DNA of 64,000 nt from Rubrivivax sp. (GCA_022842595.1 JALHPF010000019.1:46255-110254), one strand, 5' to 3'. Shown: positions 33,241 to 41,485, counted from the first letter of the stretch. Notes: a model not told the origin generated them from the sequence alone. Numbers and translations: made by a program.

Positions 33241-35517
33241 ATGCCCAACCCTACCCGCACCTTCCTGATGTCCCCGCTGGCCCTGGCCGTTGCCGCCGTG
33301 CTGGCCGGTGCCGCCACCAACGCTCAGGCACAGGCCCAGGCGGCCGAAGCCGGCAAGCTGCAAACCATCACCGTCACCGCCGAGCGCCGCACCGAGAACA
33401 TCCGCGACGTGCCCAGCAGCATCACCGCCTTGTCGGGCGAGATCCTGGAAGTGCTGAACAGCGGCGGCCAGGACATCCGGCTGCTCAGCGGCCGTGTGCC
33501 CAGCCTGAACATCGAATCGAGCTTCGGCCGCGCCTTCCCGCGCTTCTACATCCGCGGCCTGGGGAACACCGACTTCGACCTCAACGCCAGCCAGCCCGTC
33601 AGCCTGGTGTTCGACGACGTGGTGCAGGAAAACCCCATCCTGAAGGGTTTCCCGATCTTCGACCTGGAACGCATCGAAGTGCTGCGCGGACCGCAGGGCA
33701 CGCTGTTCGGGCGCAATTCGCCGGCCGGCGTCGTCAAGTTCGACTCGGCCAAGCCGGGCAAGACCTTCGGTGGCTATGGCTCGCTGTCGATCGGCCGCTT
33801 CTCGGCGGTGAACGTCGAAGGCGCCGTCAACGTGCCGCTGTCGGACGTGGCGGCGCTGCGTGTGTCGCTGCAGTCGCAGAACCGGGACGACTGGGTCAAG
33901 AACACCAACAGCCGCGGCCCCACGCAAGACCTGGAGGGCTACAACGACAACGCCGCGCGTGTGCAGCTGCTGGTGGCGCCCACCAAGGACATCAGCGCTC
34001 TCTTCAACGTGCACGCGCGTGACCTCGAAGGTTCGGCCCGCGTCTTCCGCGCCAACATCATCCAGCCCGGCGGCAACAGCCCCGTCGCCGGCTTCGACGA
34101 AAGCAAGGTCTCGCAGGACGGCATCAACAGCCAGGACGTGAAGAGCGTGGGCGGCAGCGTCCGGCTGCGCTGGGACCTGGGGTCCGTCGCGCTGAGCTCG
34201 ATCACAGGCTATGAAAGTGTCGAGAGCTTCAGCCGCGGCGACATCGACGGGGGCTTCGGCGCCAGCTTCCTGGGCCCGGGCAACAGCGGTCCCGGCGCCA
34301 TCCCCTTCGACGCCGAAAGCGGCGACGGCCTGCCCAAGCACCGGCAATTCACCCAGGAACTGCGCGTCGAAAGCACCGGCAAGGGCGCGCTGCAATGGCT
34401 GGGCGGCGTGTACTGGTTCGACGAAGAGCTGAACATCGACAGCTTCAACTACAGCAGCCTGGGCGGCAACGCGCAGAACGGCTTTGCCACGCAGAAGCAG
34501 GACAACCAGGCCTGGGCCGTGTTCGGCAGCGTGAACCTGGAAGTGAGCCCGCAGCTGAAACTGCGCGGCGGCCTGCGCTACACCAAGGACGAGAAGGACT
34601 TCGTCGCCGACCGCATCCAGGCGCCCCCCTTCAGCCCCACTTTCATCGGCCGCCGCACGGTCGACACCAGCGCCGACAACACCAGCGGCGACTTCAGTGC
34701 CACCTATGCGGTCAGCCCAGTGATGAACGTCTATGGCCGGGTGGCCACCGGTTTCCGTGCGCCGTCCATCCAGGGCCGGCTGCTGTTCGGCGACACGCTG
34801 AGCGTGGCCCGCAGCGAAAAGGTCACCAGTTACGAAGCCGGCATCAAGGCCGACCTGTTCGACCGGCGTGCGCGCCTGTCGGCCAGCGTTTTCAGCTACA
34901 CCATCAAGGACCAGCAGCTCACCGCGGTGGGGGGTGCGGCCAACTTCAACCAGCTCATCAACGCCGCGAAGACGCAGGGCCAGGGCCTGGAATTCGACCT
35001 GCAGGCCTTCGTCACCGACAAGCTGCTGTTGACGCTGGGCGGCAGCTACAACGCGACCAAGATCAAGGACCCTGGCCTCCGCGTTGACGCCTGTGGCAGT
35101 GGCTGCACGGTGCTCGACCCGATCACGGCCCCCATCAACCCGGCCATCGGCAAGTTTGCGCCCACCGTGTCGATCGACGGCAACCCGCTGCCGCAGGCGC
35201 CGAAGGTCACGCTGAACTTCACCGCACGCTACGGCTGGGCCGTGCCGGGCGGCGAAGCCTTCGTCATGACCGACTGGGCCTACCGCAGCAAGATCAATTT
35301 CTTCCTGTACGAAAGCGCCGAATTCACCGGCAAGGCGCTGCTGGAAGGCGGCCTGCGCGCCGGCTACAACTTCGGCAACGGCAAGTACGAAGCGGCGGTG
35401 TTCGTGCGCAACATCGCCGACCAGATCCGCGTGGTGGGTGGCATCGACTTCAACAACCTCACCGGCTTCATCAACGAGCCGCGCACTTTCGGCGCTTCGT
35501 TCAAAGCCAACTTCTGA
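33241..35517 (+). CDS. TonB-dependent receptor coupled to a nucleoside-binding protein
   Basis: The 758-residue protein has a signal peptide (PLALAVAAVLAGAATNAQAQ), a TonB-box-like TITVTAERR, and a plug domain (IRDVPSSITALSGEIL, FYIRGLGNTDFDLNASQPVS, FDLERIEVLRGPQGTLFGRN). The barrel ends GASFKANF, with a terminal Phe. The style (AERRTENIRDVP, GRNSPAGVV) is that of receptors for plant-derived or organic nutrients rather than siderophores. The stop overlaps the BMP-protein start by one base (TGATG), so the receptor and a BMP-family nucleoside-binding protein are made together, which points to a nucleobase or nucleoside ligand. Confidence 0.92.
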   Translation: MPNPTRTFLMSPLALAVAAVLAGAATNAQAQAQAAEAGKLQTITVTAERRTENIRDVPSSITALSGEILEVLNSGGQDIRLLSGRVPSLNIESSFGRAFPRFYIRGLGNTDFDLNASQPVSLVFDDVVQENPILKGFPIFDLERIEVLRGPQGTLFGRNSPAGVVKFDSAKPGKTFGGYGSLSIGRFSAVNVEGAVNVPLSDVAALRVSLQSQNRDDWVKNTNSRGPTQDLEGYNDNAARVQLLVAPTKDISALFNVHARDLEGSARVFRANIIQPGGNSPVAGFDESKVSQDGINSQDVKSVGGSVRLRWDLGSVALSSITGYESVESFSRGDIDGGFGASFLGPGNSGPGAIPFDAESGDGLPKHRQFTQELRVESTGKGALQWLGGVYWFDEELNIDSFNYSSLGGNAQNGFATQKQDNQAWAVFGSVNLEVSPQLKLRGGLRYTKDEKDFVADRIQAPPFSPTFIGRRTVDTSADNTSGDFSATYAVSPVMNVYGRVATGFRAPSIQGRLLFGDTLSVARSEKVTSYEAGIKADLFDRRARLSASVFSYTIKDQQLTAVGGAANFNQLINAAKTQGQGLEFDLQAFVTDKLLLTLGGSYNATKIKDPGLRVDACGSGCTVLDPITAPINPAIGKFAPTVSIDGNPLPQAPKVTLNFTARYGWAVPGGEAFVMTDWAYRSKINFFLYESAEFTGKALLEGGLRAGYNFGNGKYEAAVFVRNIADQIRVVGGIDFNNLTGFINEPRTFGASFKANF

Positions 35518-36473
35518 TGCGCTGGCTGGCGGCCGGGCTGGCGCTGGCCACGACCGTGGCCGGTGCGCAGCCGGCCATCATCTTCGAGCTGGGCGGCAAG
35601 TTCGACAAGTCCTTCGGCCAGGCTGCGTGGCAGGGTGCCGAGCGCTGGAAGAAGGACACGGGCAAGCCGTATCTGGAATACGAGATCCAGAACGCTGCGC
35701 AGCGTGAACAGGCGGCGCGGCGTTTTGCGCAGCGCGGTGCCAGCCCGATCGTCGGCGTCGGCTTCCCGCAGGCCAGCAGCATCGAGGCTGTGGCGCGCGA
35801 CTTTCCGAAGCTGCAGTTCGCCATCGTCGACATGGTGGTGAACCTGCCCAATGTGCAGAGCTTCGTGTTCCGTGAACACGAGGGCGCGTTCCTGGTGGGC
35901 GTGCTGGCCGCGCTGGCCAGCAAGACCGGCACGGTGGGCTTCGTCGGCGGGCAGGACATCCCGCTGGTGCGCAAGGTGCTGTGCGGCTACGAGCAAGGCG
36001 CGCGCTGGGCGCGGCCGCAGGTGAAGACGGTGTTCGCGATGACCGGCACCACCAACGCCGCCTGGACCGACCCCGCGCGCGGCGCCGAACTGACGAAGAC
36101 CCAGGCCGCGCAGGGTGCCGACGTCGTCTTCGCGGCCGCCGGCACCACCGGCCTGGGCGTGCTGCAGGCCGCGAAGGACCTCGGCATCCTGGGCGTGGGT
36201 GTCGACAGCAACCAGAATGGTCTGCACCCGGGCAGCATCCTCACGAGCATGCTCAAGCGCACCGACGTGGCGGTGTACCAGGCCTTCCAGGGCGTGAAGC
36301 CGGGGGTGACGGCGCTGGGCCTGAAGGAAGGCGCGCTCGACCTGGCCTACGACGAGCACAACGCGGGTCTGGTGACGGCAGCGATGCGGGCGAAGGTCGA
36401 CTCGGCGCGTGAGGCCATCATCGCCGGGCGCCTGAAGGTGGTCGACTTCACGGCGGCGAACGCCTGCCGTTAG
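35517..36473 (+). CDS. BMP-family (PnrA-like) substrate-binding protein
   Basis: The 318-residue protein has a short signal peptide (MRWLAAGLALATTVAGAQPA) and the BMP/PnrA two-lobed binding fold: FELGGKFDKSFGQAAWQGAE, PIVGVGFPQASSIEAVARDF, FAIVDMVVNLPNVQSFVFRE, HEGAFLVGVLAALASKTGTV, VGFVGGQDIPLVRKVLCGYE and LGVGVDSNQNG. BMP proteins bind purine or pyrimidine nucleosides for ABC import. There is no lipobox, so it is a soluble periplasmic form. No permease or ATPase gene is adjacent, which is unusual. The one-base overlap with the TonB receptor suggests that the pair hands the ligand across the outer membrane and periplasm. Confidence 0.9.
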   Translation: MRWLAAGLALATTVAGAQPAIIFELGGKFDKSFGQAAWQGAERWKKDTGKPYLEYEIQNAAQREQAARRFAQRGASPIVGVGFPQASSIEAVARDFPKLQFAIVDMVVNLPNVQSFVFREHEGAFLVGVLAALASKTGTVGFVGGQDIPLVRKVLCGYEQGARWARPQVKTVFAMTGTTNAAWTDPARGAELTKTQAAQGADVVFAAAGTTGLGVLQAAKDLGILGVGVDSNQNGLHPGSILTSMLKRTDVAVYQAFQGVKPGVTALGLKEGALDLAYDEHNAGLVTAAMRAKVDSAREAIIAGRLKVVDFTAANACR

Positions 36474-36502
36474 TGGCGCCGGGCGTCACCGGCACATGGG
36501 GC

Positions 36503-36529
36503 GAAGGGGAAGAAGGGGAAGAAGGGGAC
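36503..36529. repeat. three tandem 9-bp GAAGGGGAA units
   Basis: The unit GAAGGGGAA occurs twice exactly and a third time as GAAGGGGAC, in the gap between the convergent BMP-protein and DUF924 genes. No function is evident. Confidence 0.8.
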
Positions 36530-36532
36530 GAA

Positions 36533-36555
36533 GCGGCGGCCACGAGGCCGGCCGC
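36533..36555. terminator. hairpin between the convergent BMP-protein and DUF924 genes
   Basis: GCGGCGGCC (36533-36541) pairs with GGCC-GGCCGC (36546-36555) around an ACGA loop with one bulged G. It is 60 bases after the BMP-protein stop and 11 before the DUF924 stop, so it may end both transcripts. No U-run is present. Confidence 0.45.
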
Positions 36556-36565
36556 TGCAGTGGCC

Positions 36566-37102
36566 TCAGAAGCTGGATCCCGGCTGAGTGAGGAATTCCG
36601 TTTCTTCTGCGGTCGACTCGCGCCCCAGGATTACGTTGCGGTGTGGATAGCGGCCGAAGCGGTCGATGATCGCCTTGTGGCGCAACTCGAACTCGTGGTT
36701 GTCCGCGGGCGCGCGGTCACGGAACAGGCGCAGCGCGGTCTCGTGGATCAGCGCGGACTCGCTGTGCATATAGGGCATGTAGAGGAAAACGCGCCGCTGC
36801 TGGTCCAGCAGAAGGTCGGCGCCGGCGGCGACGGCTTCCTGCGCCAGGGCCAGCGCCAGGGTGTCGGTTCCGAACGCCCGGGGCCGACCGCGGAACATGT
36901 TGCGAGGGAACTGGTCGAGCACGATGACCTCGGCGAGCCGGCCGGGCGGCGTGGCACGCCACTCGAAGAGTTCGGCGCTCGCCGCTTGCTCGAACAGGCG
37001 ACCGAAGCGCTGGCCGACGAGGTGGTCGAAGGCCGGGTCGACCTTCCACCAATGCGCCGGTTCGATTTCGTTGAACCAGAAGTCCAGGATGCTTTGAAAC
37101 AT
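36566..37102 (-). CDS. DUF924 family protein
   Basis: The 178-residue protein is a typical DUF924 member: SILDFWFNEIEPAHWWKVDP at the N-terminus, LAEVIVLDQFPRNMFRGRPR in the middle, VFLYMPYMHSESALIHETAL and the end RFGRYPHRNVILGRESTAEE. The family is soluble, all-helical and TPR-like, without a proven function; it is common in proteobacteria. GGAGACCCGCC, the same Shine-Dalgarno context as the first gene of the window, precedes the ATG. It seems to be a single-gene unit. Confidence 0.95.
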   Translation of the reverse strand: MFQSILDFWFNEIEPAHWWKVDPAFDHLVGQRFGRLFEQAASAELFEWRATPPGRLAEVIVLDQFPRNMFRGRPRAFGTDTLALALAQEAVAAGADLLLDQQRRVFLYMPYMHSESALIHETALRLFRDRAPADNHEFELRHKAIIDRFGRYPHRNVILGRESTAEETEFLTQPGSSF

Positions 37103-37425
37103 GGCGGGTCTCCCGAAGAGCGCGCCGAGGGGACGCAGGCAGGCAGCTTACCGTGGCCATTGAGCGGCGAGTTGACTGCGACGCGCGCTACGACCCAGCG
37201 CGACGTATGCCGGCGGTGAAGATCAGATGCCAGGCTGTTTGCGGGCTGCGGGCCGGCGACGACAGCTTTGCGGCCAATCAACCGTGCTGGTTTTGGGGTT
37301 CTATCGACCCGTTGCTGACGTAGCCATGTCAGGTTGGGCCGGCGCAAAGCTGTCGTCGAAGAGGTCATCAAGGTCAGGCGGCAGTCTGAACAGACACCCG
37401 TAACGTTTCGCTATACACTTGGTCC
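37103..37425. other. 323-base divergent region upstream of higBA
   Basis: The region between DUF924 and higB contains the 15-bp inverted repeat at 37257-37358 and an AT-rich stretch ending CGCTATACACTTGGTCCGTG just before the higB ATG. TATACA there is a possible -10 element, with GAACAG about 20 bases upstream as a poor -35. No protein-coding frame is convincing. Confidence 0.4.
37257..37358. repeat. 15-bp inverted repeat upstream of higBA
   Basis: CGACGACAGCTTTGC at 37257-37271 and GCAAAGCTGTCGTCG at 37344-37358 are perfect inverted copies 72 bases apart. Partial matches continue beyond the arms (GGCC...CAACC on the inner side of both). They might be a relic of a mobile cassette or a regulatory pair; no transposase is present. 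Confidence 0.75.
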
Positions 37426-37704
37426 GTGATTCGAACGTTCGCGCACAAGGGCCTCGAAGCGCTCTTCCGCACCGGCAGCAAGGCGGGTGTTCAGCCTTCC
37501 CACGCTGCCCGGTTGAGGCGGCAGCTCGCGCAACTTGATGCCGCCACCGCCCCTCAGGACATGGGACTACCCGGCTGGGGACTTCATCCACTCAAAGGCG
37601 AGCTTGCCGGCCACTGGTCGATCTGGGTGAGCGGAAACTGGCGTCTGACCTTTCGATTCGAAGGCACCGACGCGGTGCTGGTGGATTACCGCGACTACCA
37701 CTGA
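37426..37704 (+). CDS. higB: HigB-type mRNA interferase toxin
   Basis: The 92-residue protein fits the RelE/HigB fold: FAHKGLEALFRTGSKAGVQP, HAARLRRQLAQLDAATAPQD, LPGWGLHPLKGELAGHWSIW and VSGNWRLTFRFEGTDAVLVD with the conserved NWR-TF and the C-terminal YRDYH. HigB toxins cut ribosome-bound mRNA. It is the first gene of the pair, as usual for higBA (toxin first), and the antitoxin begins 10 bases later. Size and motifs are complete, so it is probably active. Confidence 0.95.
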   Translation: MIRTFAHKGLEALFRTGSKAGVQPSHAARLRRQLAQLDAATAPQDMGLPGWGLHPLKGELAGHWSIWVSGNWRLTFRFEGTDAVLVDYRDYH

Positions 37705-37714
37705 AGGATGCAAA

Positions 37715-38029
37715 GTGAGCAACATGCACAACCCGCCTCACCCCGGTGAAACCCTACGCGACGACGTGCTTCCGGCTCTGGGGCTGACGGTGACCGACGC
37801 AGCGGCACAGCTCGGCGTGACGCGGGCTGCACTGTCGAGGGTGCTGAACGGCAAGGCGGCGATTTCTCCCGAAATGGCGCTGCGTCTGGAGCGCTGGCTT
37901 GGAGTCAACCATGGTGGTCGTGCGAGTGTCTGGCTGGCGATGCAGTCGGCGTGCGACCTGTGGGCTGCCGAGCGCACCGCAAAGGCCGTGCTGAAGAAGA
38001 TCAAGCCGGCCGAGATCGCGCCAGCCTGA
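37715..38029 (+). CDS. higA: HigA-type antitoxin
   Basis: The 104-residue protein has the HigA-style PPHPGETLRDDVLPALGLTV and a helix-turn-helix (VTDAAAQLGVTRAALSRVLN, GKAAISPEMALRLERWLG). The C-terminus LKKIKPAEIAPA is basic. It neutralises HigB and represses the pair's promoter. The start is either the GTG at 37715, with GAAGG 8 bases upstream, or the ATG at 37724 (MHNPPHPGE), which gives the more usual N-terminus. Confidence 0.93.
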   Translation: MSNMHNPPHPGETLRDDVLPALGLTVTDAAAQLGVTRAALSRVLNGKAAISPEMALRLERWLGVNHGGRASVWLAMQSACDLWAAERTAKAVLKKIKPAEIAPA

Positions 38030-38149
38030 CGACCCATCCAGATCCCGCGCGACGGTCTTGTCCGCCGGTTCGCGCCGGTACCGCGCAGCTTGAAGTCTGT
38101 GGTCCCAACGTGGGCCCACCACTCGACCTGCCTGTCGAAATTCTTTACA

Positions 38150-38187
<38 letters not shown>

Positions 38188-38305
38188 GTCATTGAAAAGC
38201 AACAACTAATCTTCTGGGGCACGTTTGCTGCGTACTCCTTTGACCAGCCACCTGCCCGGACGCGGAGCGCGGGCACGAGCAAACCCAACCCAACGGAGAT
38301 CCTAG

Positions 38306-39046
38306 ATGCGTCAGTCAATAGTCAGTGCCGGAACAGCTTTCGCAGGCGTGGCCGCAGTTGCCTTGTCAATGCTCTCGGCGGTTCCGACCACGGCCTCGGC
38401 CGCCGTGGTGTCCATCACAAATCCTGGCGGTAGCGGCGTGATCGGTGCGCGCATCCGCTGGGGTGGCACGGGGTTTGAAGCTGCCATTCGCAGCTCCACC
38501 TACTGCCCCACCTCGGGCGTCTGCGCGCCCCAGTTGAATCCCACGGGAACGCCGGTTTGGGTCGTTGGCACAGACTATGCCTTCAAAGTCGAGTACACCA
38601 CCGACGGCAACCTCTTCCTGGGCGTGGACTTCAACGGTGCGAATGGCATCGAAGCGTCCGAGAGCCTCACGTACAACTTCGGGGCGCTCAACGGTCTCGG
38701 CTTTGACTTCCTGCAGGTGTTTGGCAACGACGGCAGCAGTACAGCCGAGTCCCAAGTGTCGGATCTGGTGATCAACGGAACCTTGATCGGGACATTGGCG
38801 TCTGGAGCCGCCGCGTCCACTGACACCTTCTACAACGACAACAGTGGTGGCGCGACGCCTTGGCTGATCACGGGCAATCTCAGGTTCCTCACCGCGGGCA
38901 CCGGCGACGAGAACCCGTCCTGGAACTTCAACTTGCGCAGTCCCGGAACGCCGGACCCCGCCCCGGTGTCGGCGCCCGGCACCCTGGCTCTGGGCAGCCT
39001 GGCGCTGCTGGCGCTGGGTGCCGTGCGGCGCCGCAAGACGGCCTGA
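38306..39046 (+). CDS. exported protein with PEP-CTERM-like C-terminal sorting signal
   Basis: The 246-residue protein has a signal peptide (residues 1-32, MLSAVPTTASAAVVS) and a beta-rich extracellular domain with WGGTGFEAAIRSSTYCPTSG, FKVEYTTDGNLFLGVDFNGA, LVINGTLIGTLASGAAASTD. The C-terminus VSAPGTLALGSLALLALGAV plus RRRKTA has the hydrophobic helix and basic tail of a PEP-CTERM signal, but the motif is SAPG instead of PEP, a variant that exosortase-related systems also accept. Probably surface-anchored or released. The start at 38306 (GGAGATCCTAG upstream) gives a good ribosome-binding site. It is followed by a strong terminator. Confidence 0.85.
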   Translation: MRQSIVSAGTAFAGVAAVALSMLSAVPTTASAAVVSITNPGGSGVIGARIRWGGTGFEAAIRSSTYCPTSGVCAPQLNPTGTPVWVVGTDYAFKVEYTTDGNLFLGVDFNGANGIEASESLTYNFGALNGLGFDFLQVFGNDGSSTAESQVSDLVINGTLIGTLASGAAASTDTFYNDNSGGATPWLITGNLRFLTAGTGDENPSWNFNLRSPGTPDPAPVSAPGTLALGSLALLALGAVRRRKTA

Positions 39047-39068
39047 TTCTCCCGACCAGCGCCTCGAG

Positions 39069-39104
39069 GGGCGCCGCGCCGCACCCGTGCGGCCGGCGCC
39101 CTTT
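39069..39104 (+). terminator. terminator of the sorting-signal protein gene
   Basis: GGGCGCCG (39069-39076) pairs with CGGCGCCC (39094-39101), and the inner CCGCAC (39079-39084) with GTGCGG (39087-39092), leaving a 2-base loop. TTT follows the stem. It lies 23 bases after the stop codon. Confidence 0.7.
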
Positions 39105-39172
39105 CAGCGCCCGTCGTCGTGGCGCAGTGGGGCTGCCGCACCGGGTGCATGAGCGACTGCATTCCCAGGGCG

Positions 39173-39332
39173 CAAAGACCTTCTCGACAACCCACTGCCG
39201 AGGCGCCGTCGACACGATCCCCAGCCCACACCCGCCGCTCGGGCAGTGCTCCGAGTCCAGACCGAACACCTGCTCAAGTCGCCTGGCCAGGGCCAGCTGC
39301 ACCGGGCGCCGATGCGCACAGCGAACGCTCAC
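39173..39332 (-). pseudogene. possible IS91-type transposase C-terminal relic
   Basis: Within the 572-base gap 39047-39618, the minus strand encodes LARRLEQVFGLDSEHCPSGG followed by CGLGIVSTA. IS91-family transposases end with the pattern LL-RVF-ID-EHCP-CGG-LKIIA-I; the match in spacing and in the EHCP core is good, but the CxxCGG part is scrambled. No upstream catalytic part is present. Further upstream, a frame at 39366-39692 holds ADPLEAKHKLLQLAKLRAEA, which I cannot place. The rest of the gap shows no gene. Confidence 0.4.
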
Positions 39333-39618
39333 CGCCAGCGCAGCACGGCGATCGCAGGTTGCAAATCAGGGTGCTCCGAACCGGCCGTCTCTGGCTGCCC
39401 GCTCCTGGCCGTGAGCCGGTACTGACCAAGGGCAACTTCGTGGCCATCTGGTCTGACTGAAGCCATGCGCGGCCAAGGCCACAGCTTCGGCGCGGAGCTT
39501 GGCCAGTTGCAGCAACTTGTGCTTGGCCTCCAAGGGGTCGGCGGCGCTGCCGTCGCAAATCCCGTGTCGGCTTTCACGCGCCAGAGCAAGCAATCTGGCA
39601 CGCCATGCTGGCGTCGCG

Positions 39619-39918
39619 TCAACCCCCGCCGCGGTGCATGTAGAGATCGAAGTAGCGCATGAACCGCAAGCGCACGTCGGCCTCGACCGCATCGAAGCGG
39701 AACTGCACTGCCAGGCGCGGCAAACGCACCAAGCCGATCTGACGTGGCGGCAGCGCCTCCCAAGCCAGGTGCAGAACGCCAGGGCCCAGGTTCACCAGCG
39801 CCTGCGCTTCCTGCAGCGTCAGCGCTTGGTCCCGCACGGCGCCGGGCAGCCACCCGCGCCATTCGGCTTCGGTGCAGCCCATCTCCCGGTCGAACGAAGC
39901 CGCGTAGTCGGATTGCAT
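39619..39918 (-). CDS. small conserved protein at the end of the aor operon
   Basis: The 99-residue protein reads MQSDYAASFDREMGCTEAEW, then LPGAVRDQALTLQEAQALVN, LGPGVLHLAWEALPPRQIGL and DAVEADVRLRFMRYFDLYMH with a GGG end. It resembles the short 'hypothetical' reading frames that close aldehyde oxidoreductase operons in betaproteobacteria such as Aromatoleum, where five genes are clustered. The C-terminal FxRYFDLYMHRGGG is a distinctive feature. It starts 36 bases after the MoaD-like gene. A role in cofactor maturation is likely from context, not from sequence. Confidence 0.8.
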   Translation of the reverse strand: MQSDYAASFDREMGCTEAEWRGWLPGAVRDQALTLQEAQALVNLGPGVLHLAWEALPPRQIGLVRLPRLAVQFRFDAVEADVRLRFMRYFDLYMHRGGG

Positions 39919-39954
39919 CAGTACGACCCCGTGCCAGCGGGCCGTGCCACCCGA

Positions 39955-40209
39955 TCAACCACCGGCGATGGGTGGCCAGATCGCCAGCACGTCGCCTTCC
40001 ACCAGCACGTGTTCGGGGCGCTTTTCAGGCGGAACGAACACACCGTTGACCAGCACCAGGTGCACCTGCTTGGGCGGCAGGCCAAAAGGTTCGATGGCCT
40101 GGCCGATCGTGGCGCCGTCTGCCAGTTCCAGCGGCATCAGGTTGCCGGTGCGTTTGTCGGGCGGCAGGTATTGCGTGAGGCCTGCGTAGAGCTTGAAGGT
40201 GATCTGCAT
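39955..40209 (-). CDS. MoaD/ThiS-like sulfur carrier of the aor operon
   Basis: The 84-residue protein is a beta-grasp MoaD/ThiS relative: ITFKLYAGLTQYLPPDKRTG, LELADGATIGQAIEPFGLPP, VHLVLVNGVFVPPEKRPEHV and the end VLAIWPPIAGG with the terminal Gly-Gly needed for thiocarboxylation. In this position it may supply sulfur for the tungsto-bispterin cofactor of the aldehyde oxidoreductase. It starts 19 bases after the flavoprotein stop. Confidence 0.92.
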   Translation of the reverse strand: MQITFKLYAGLTQYLPPDKRTGNLMPLELADGATIGQAIEPFGLPPKQVHLVLVNGVFVPPEKRPEHVLVEGDVLAIWPPIAGG

Positions 40210-40228
40210 CGCGGTTCCGGTGAAGGCG

Positions 40229-41485
40229 TCAGGCCAGCGCCCGCGTGTCCTGCGCCTGCGCGCGCGCGAGGTAGGCTTCCATCAGCTTGGTCGGGTCGGC
40301 CAGCAGCTTGTCCTTCCAGGGGCCCAGCTTCACCTGGCCTTCGACCAGGCCGCGCATCACGCCCACGTGCTGGGTCCAGCCCACGCTGTTGCAGCCCACC
40401 ATCACGTCGCCGCTGAACTGCAGGCTCAGGTGGCGGCCGGCAGTCAGGTCGGTCAGTTCGACATGCTCGCCACCGGCAACGCCGTGCCAGTCGCCGAAGC
40501 TGGTGGAGATGAGGCCCAGCGTGTCCAGCACGTTGATCTGTGTCACGCCTTTCAGGCGCGCCTTGACGCCGGCCATGTTCATCGCCGCCACCAGAGCCTG
40601 GTCGGCCGCGTTGGGCTGGATGGCACTGACGATGCTGGTCTGGCTGGCCAGGTCGAAGGCCTCGGCGCAGTCGCCGGCGGCGTAGATGCCAGGCACGTTG
40701 CTCTGCATATGTTCGTCGGTCAGAACGCCCAGCAGGCAGGTGACACCGGAGTTCTCGAGGAAACCGATGTTCGGCCGCACGCCGGTGGCGCTGATGACGA
40801 GATCGGCCTCGATGGTGCTGCCGTCGGACAGACTCACCCGCATCGGCGTGCCCGGCTCGATCGCGTTCACGCGCGTGCCGGTGTAGACAGCCACGCCCTT
40901 GGCTTCGCACCAGGCCTTGATCATGCCGCCAGCGGTGGCGCCCATCATGCGCGGCACCATGCGGTCGCCCATCTCGACGACGCTCAGCTTCACGCCGCGC
41001 GCAGCCAATGCTTCCATGATGATGCAGCCGATGAAGCCCGCGCCCATCTGCAGCACGCGGGCACCGGGTGTGGCCAGCTTCATGATGGCGCGCGCGTCGT
41101 CCAGCGTCCAGCAGGCGCGCACACCGGGCTGGTCGATGCCGGGAATGGGCGGGCGCATCGGGCTGGAGCCGGTGGCCACCAGCAGCGTGTCGAAGGGCAG
41201 GGTGCTGCCGTCTTCCAGCGCCACCGTGCGCGCCGCGGTGTCCACGGCCTTCGCGCGCCCGCGTTTCAGCTCGATGCGCAGCTCTTCGAAGTGCCCGGGC
41301 TCATGCCGCAGGTGCGTGCCGGGCTCGGCGATGTTGCCGATCAGCAGGTAGGGAATGGCCATGCGCGAATAGGGCGCCTCGGGCTCGTCGCCAACGATGA
41401 CGATCTCGTCGCGTGCGCGGTGCTTGCGGATGGTTTCCGCGGCAATCACCCCGGCCGGCCCGGCCCCCAGGATCACGTGTCGCAT
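40229..41485 (-). CDS. FAD/NAD(P)-dependent oxidoreductase subunit of the aor operon
   Basis: The 418-residue protein has the two Rossmann folds of a pyridine-nucleotide-disulfide-type oxidoreductase: HVILGAGPAGVIAAETIRKH for FAD, ARVLQMGAGFIGCIIMEALA for NAD(H), ATG motif LLVATGSSPMRPP and GIYAAGDCAEAFD for FAD. No redox-active disulfide is seen. In the aldehyde oxidoreductase of Aromatoleum the FAD subunit AorC passes electrons to NAD+, which this protein should do. It follows the catalytic-subunit gene after 69 bases that include a hairpin. Confidence 0.9.
   Translation of the reverse strand: MRHVILGAGPAGVIAAETIRKHRARDEIVIVGDEPEAPYSRMAIPYLLIGNIAEPGTHLRHEPGHFEELRIELKRGRAKAVDTAARTVALEDGSTLPFDTLLVATGSSPMRPPIPGIDQPGVRACWTLDDARAIMKLATPGARVLQMGAGFIGCIIMEALAARGVKLSVVEMGDRMVPRMMGATAGGMIKAWCEAKGVAVYTGTRVNAIEPGTPMRVSLSDGSTIEADLVISATGVRPNIGFLENSGVTCLLGVLTDEHMQSNVPGIYAAGDCAEAFDLASQTSIVSAIQPNAADQALVAAMNMAGVKARLKGVTQINVLDTLGLISTSFGDWHGVAGGEHVELTDLTAGRHLSLQFSGDVMVGCNSVGWTQHVGVMRGLVEGQVKLGPWKDKLLADPTKLMEAYLARAQAQDTRALA

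Noticed and set aside
37257..37358. Integron attC-like site before higBA
   Set aside because: The inverted arms do not carry the RYYYAAC/GTTRRRY pair at the proper ends and there is no integrase or cassette array.
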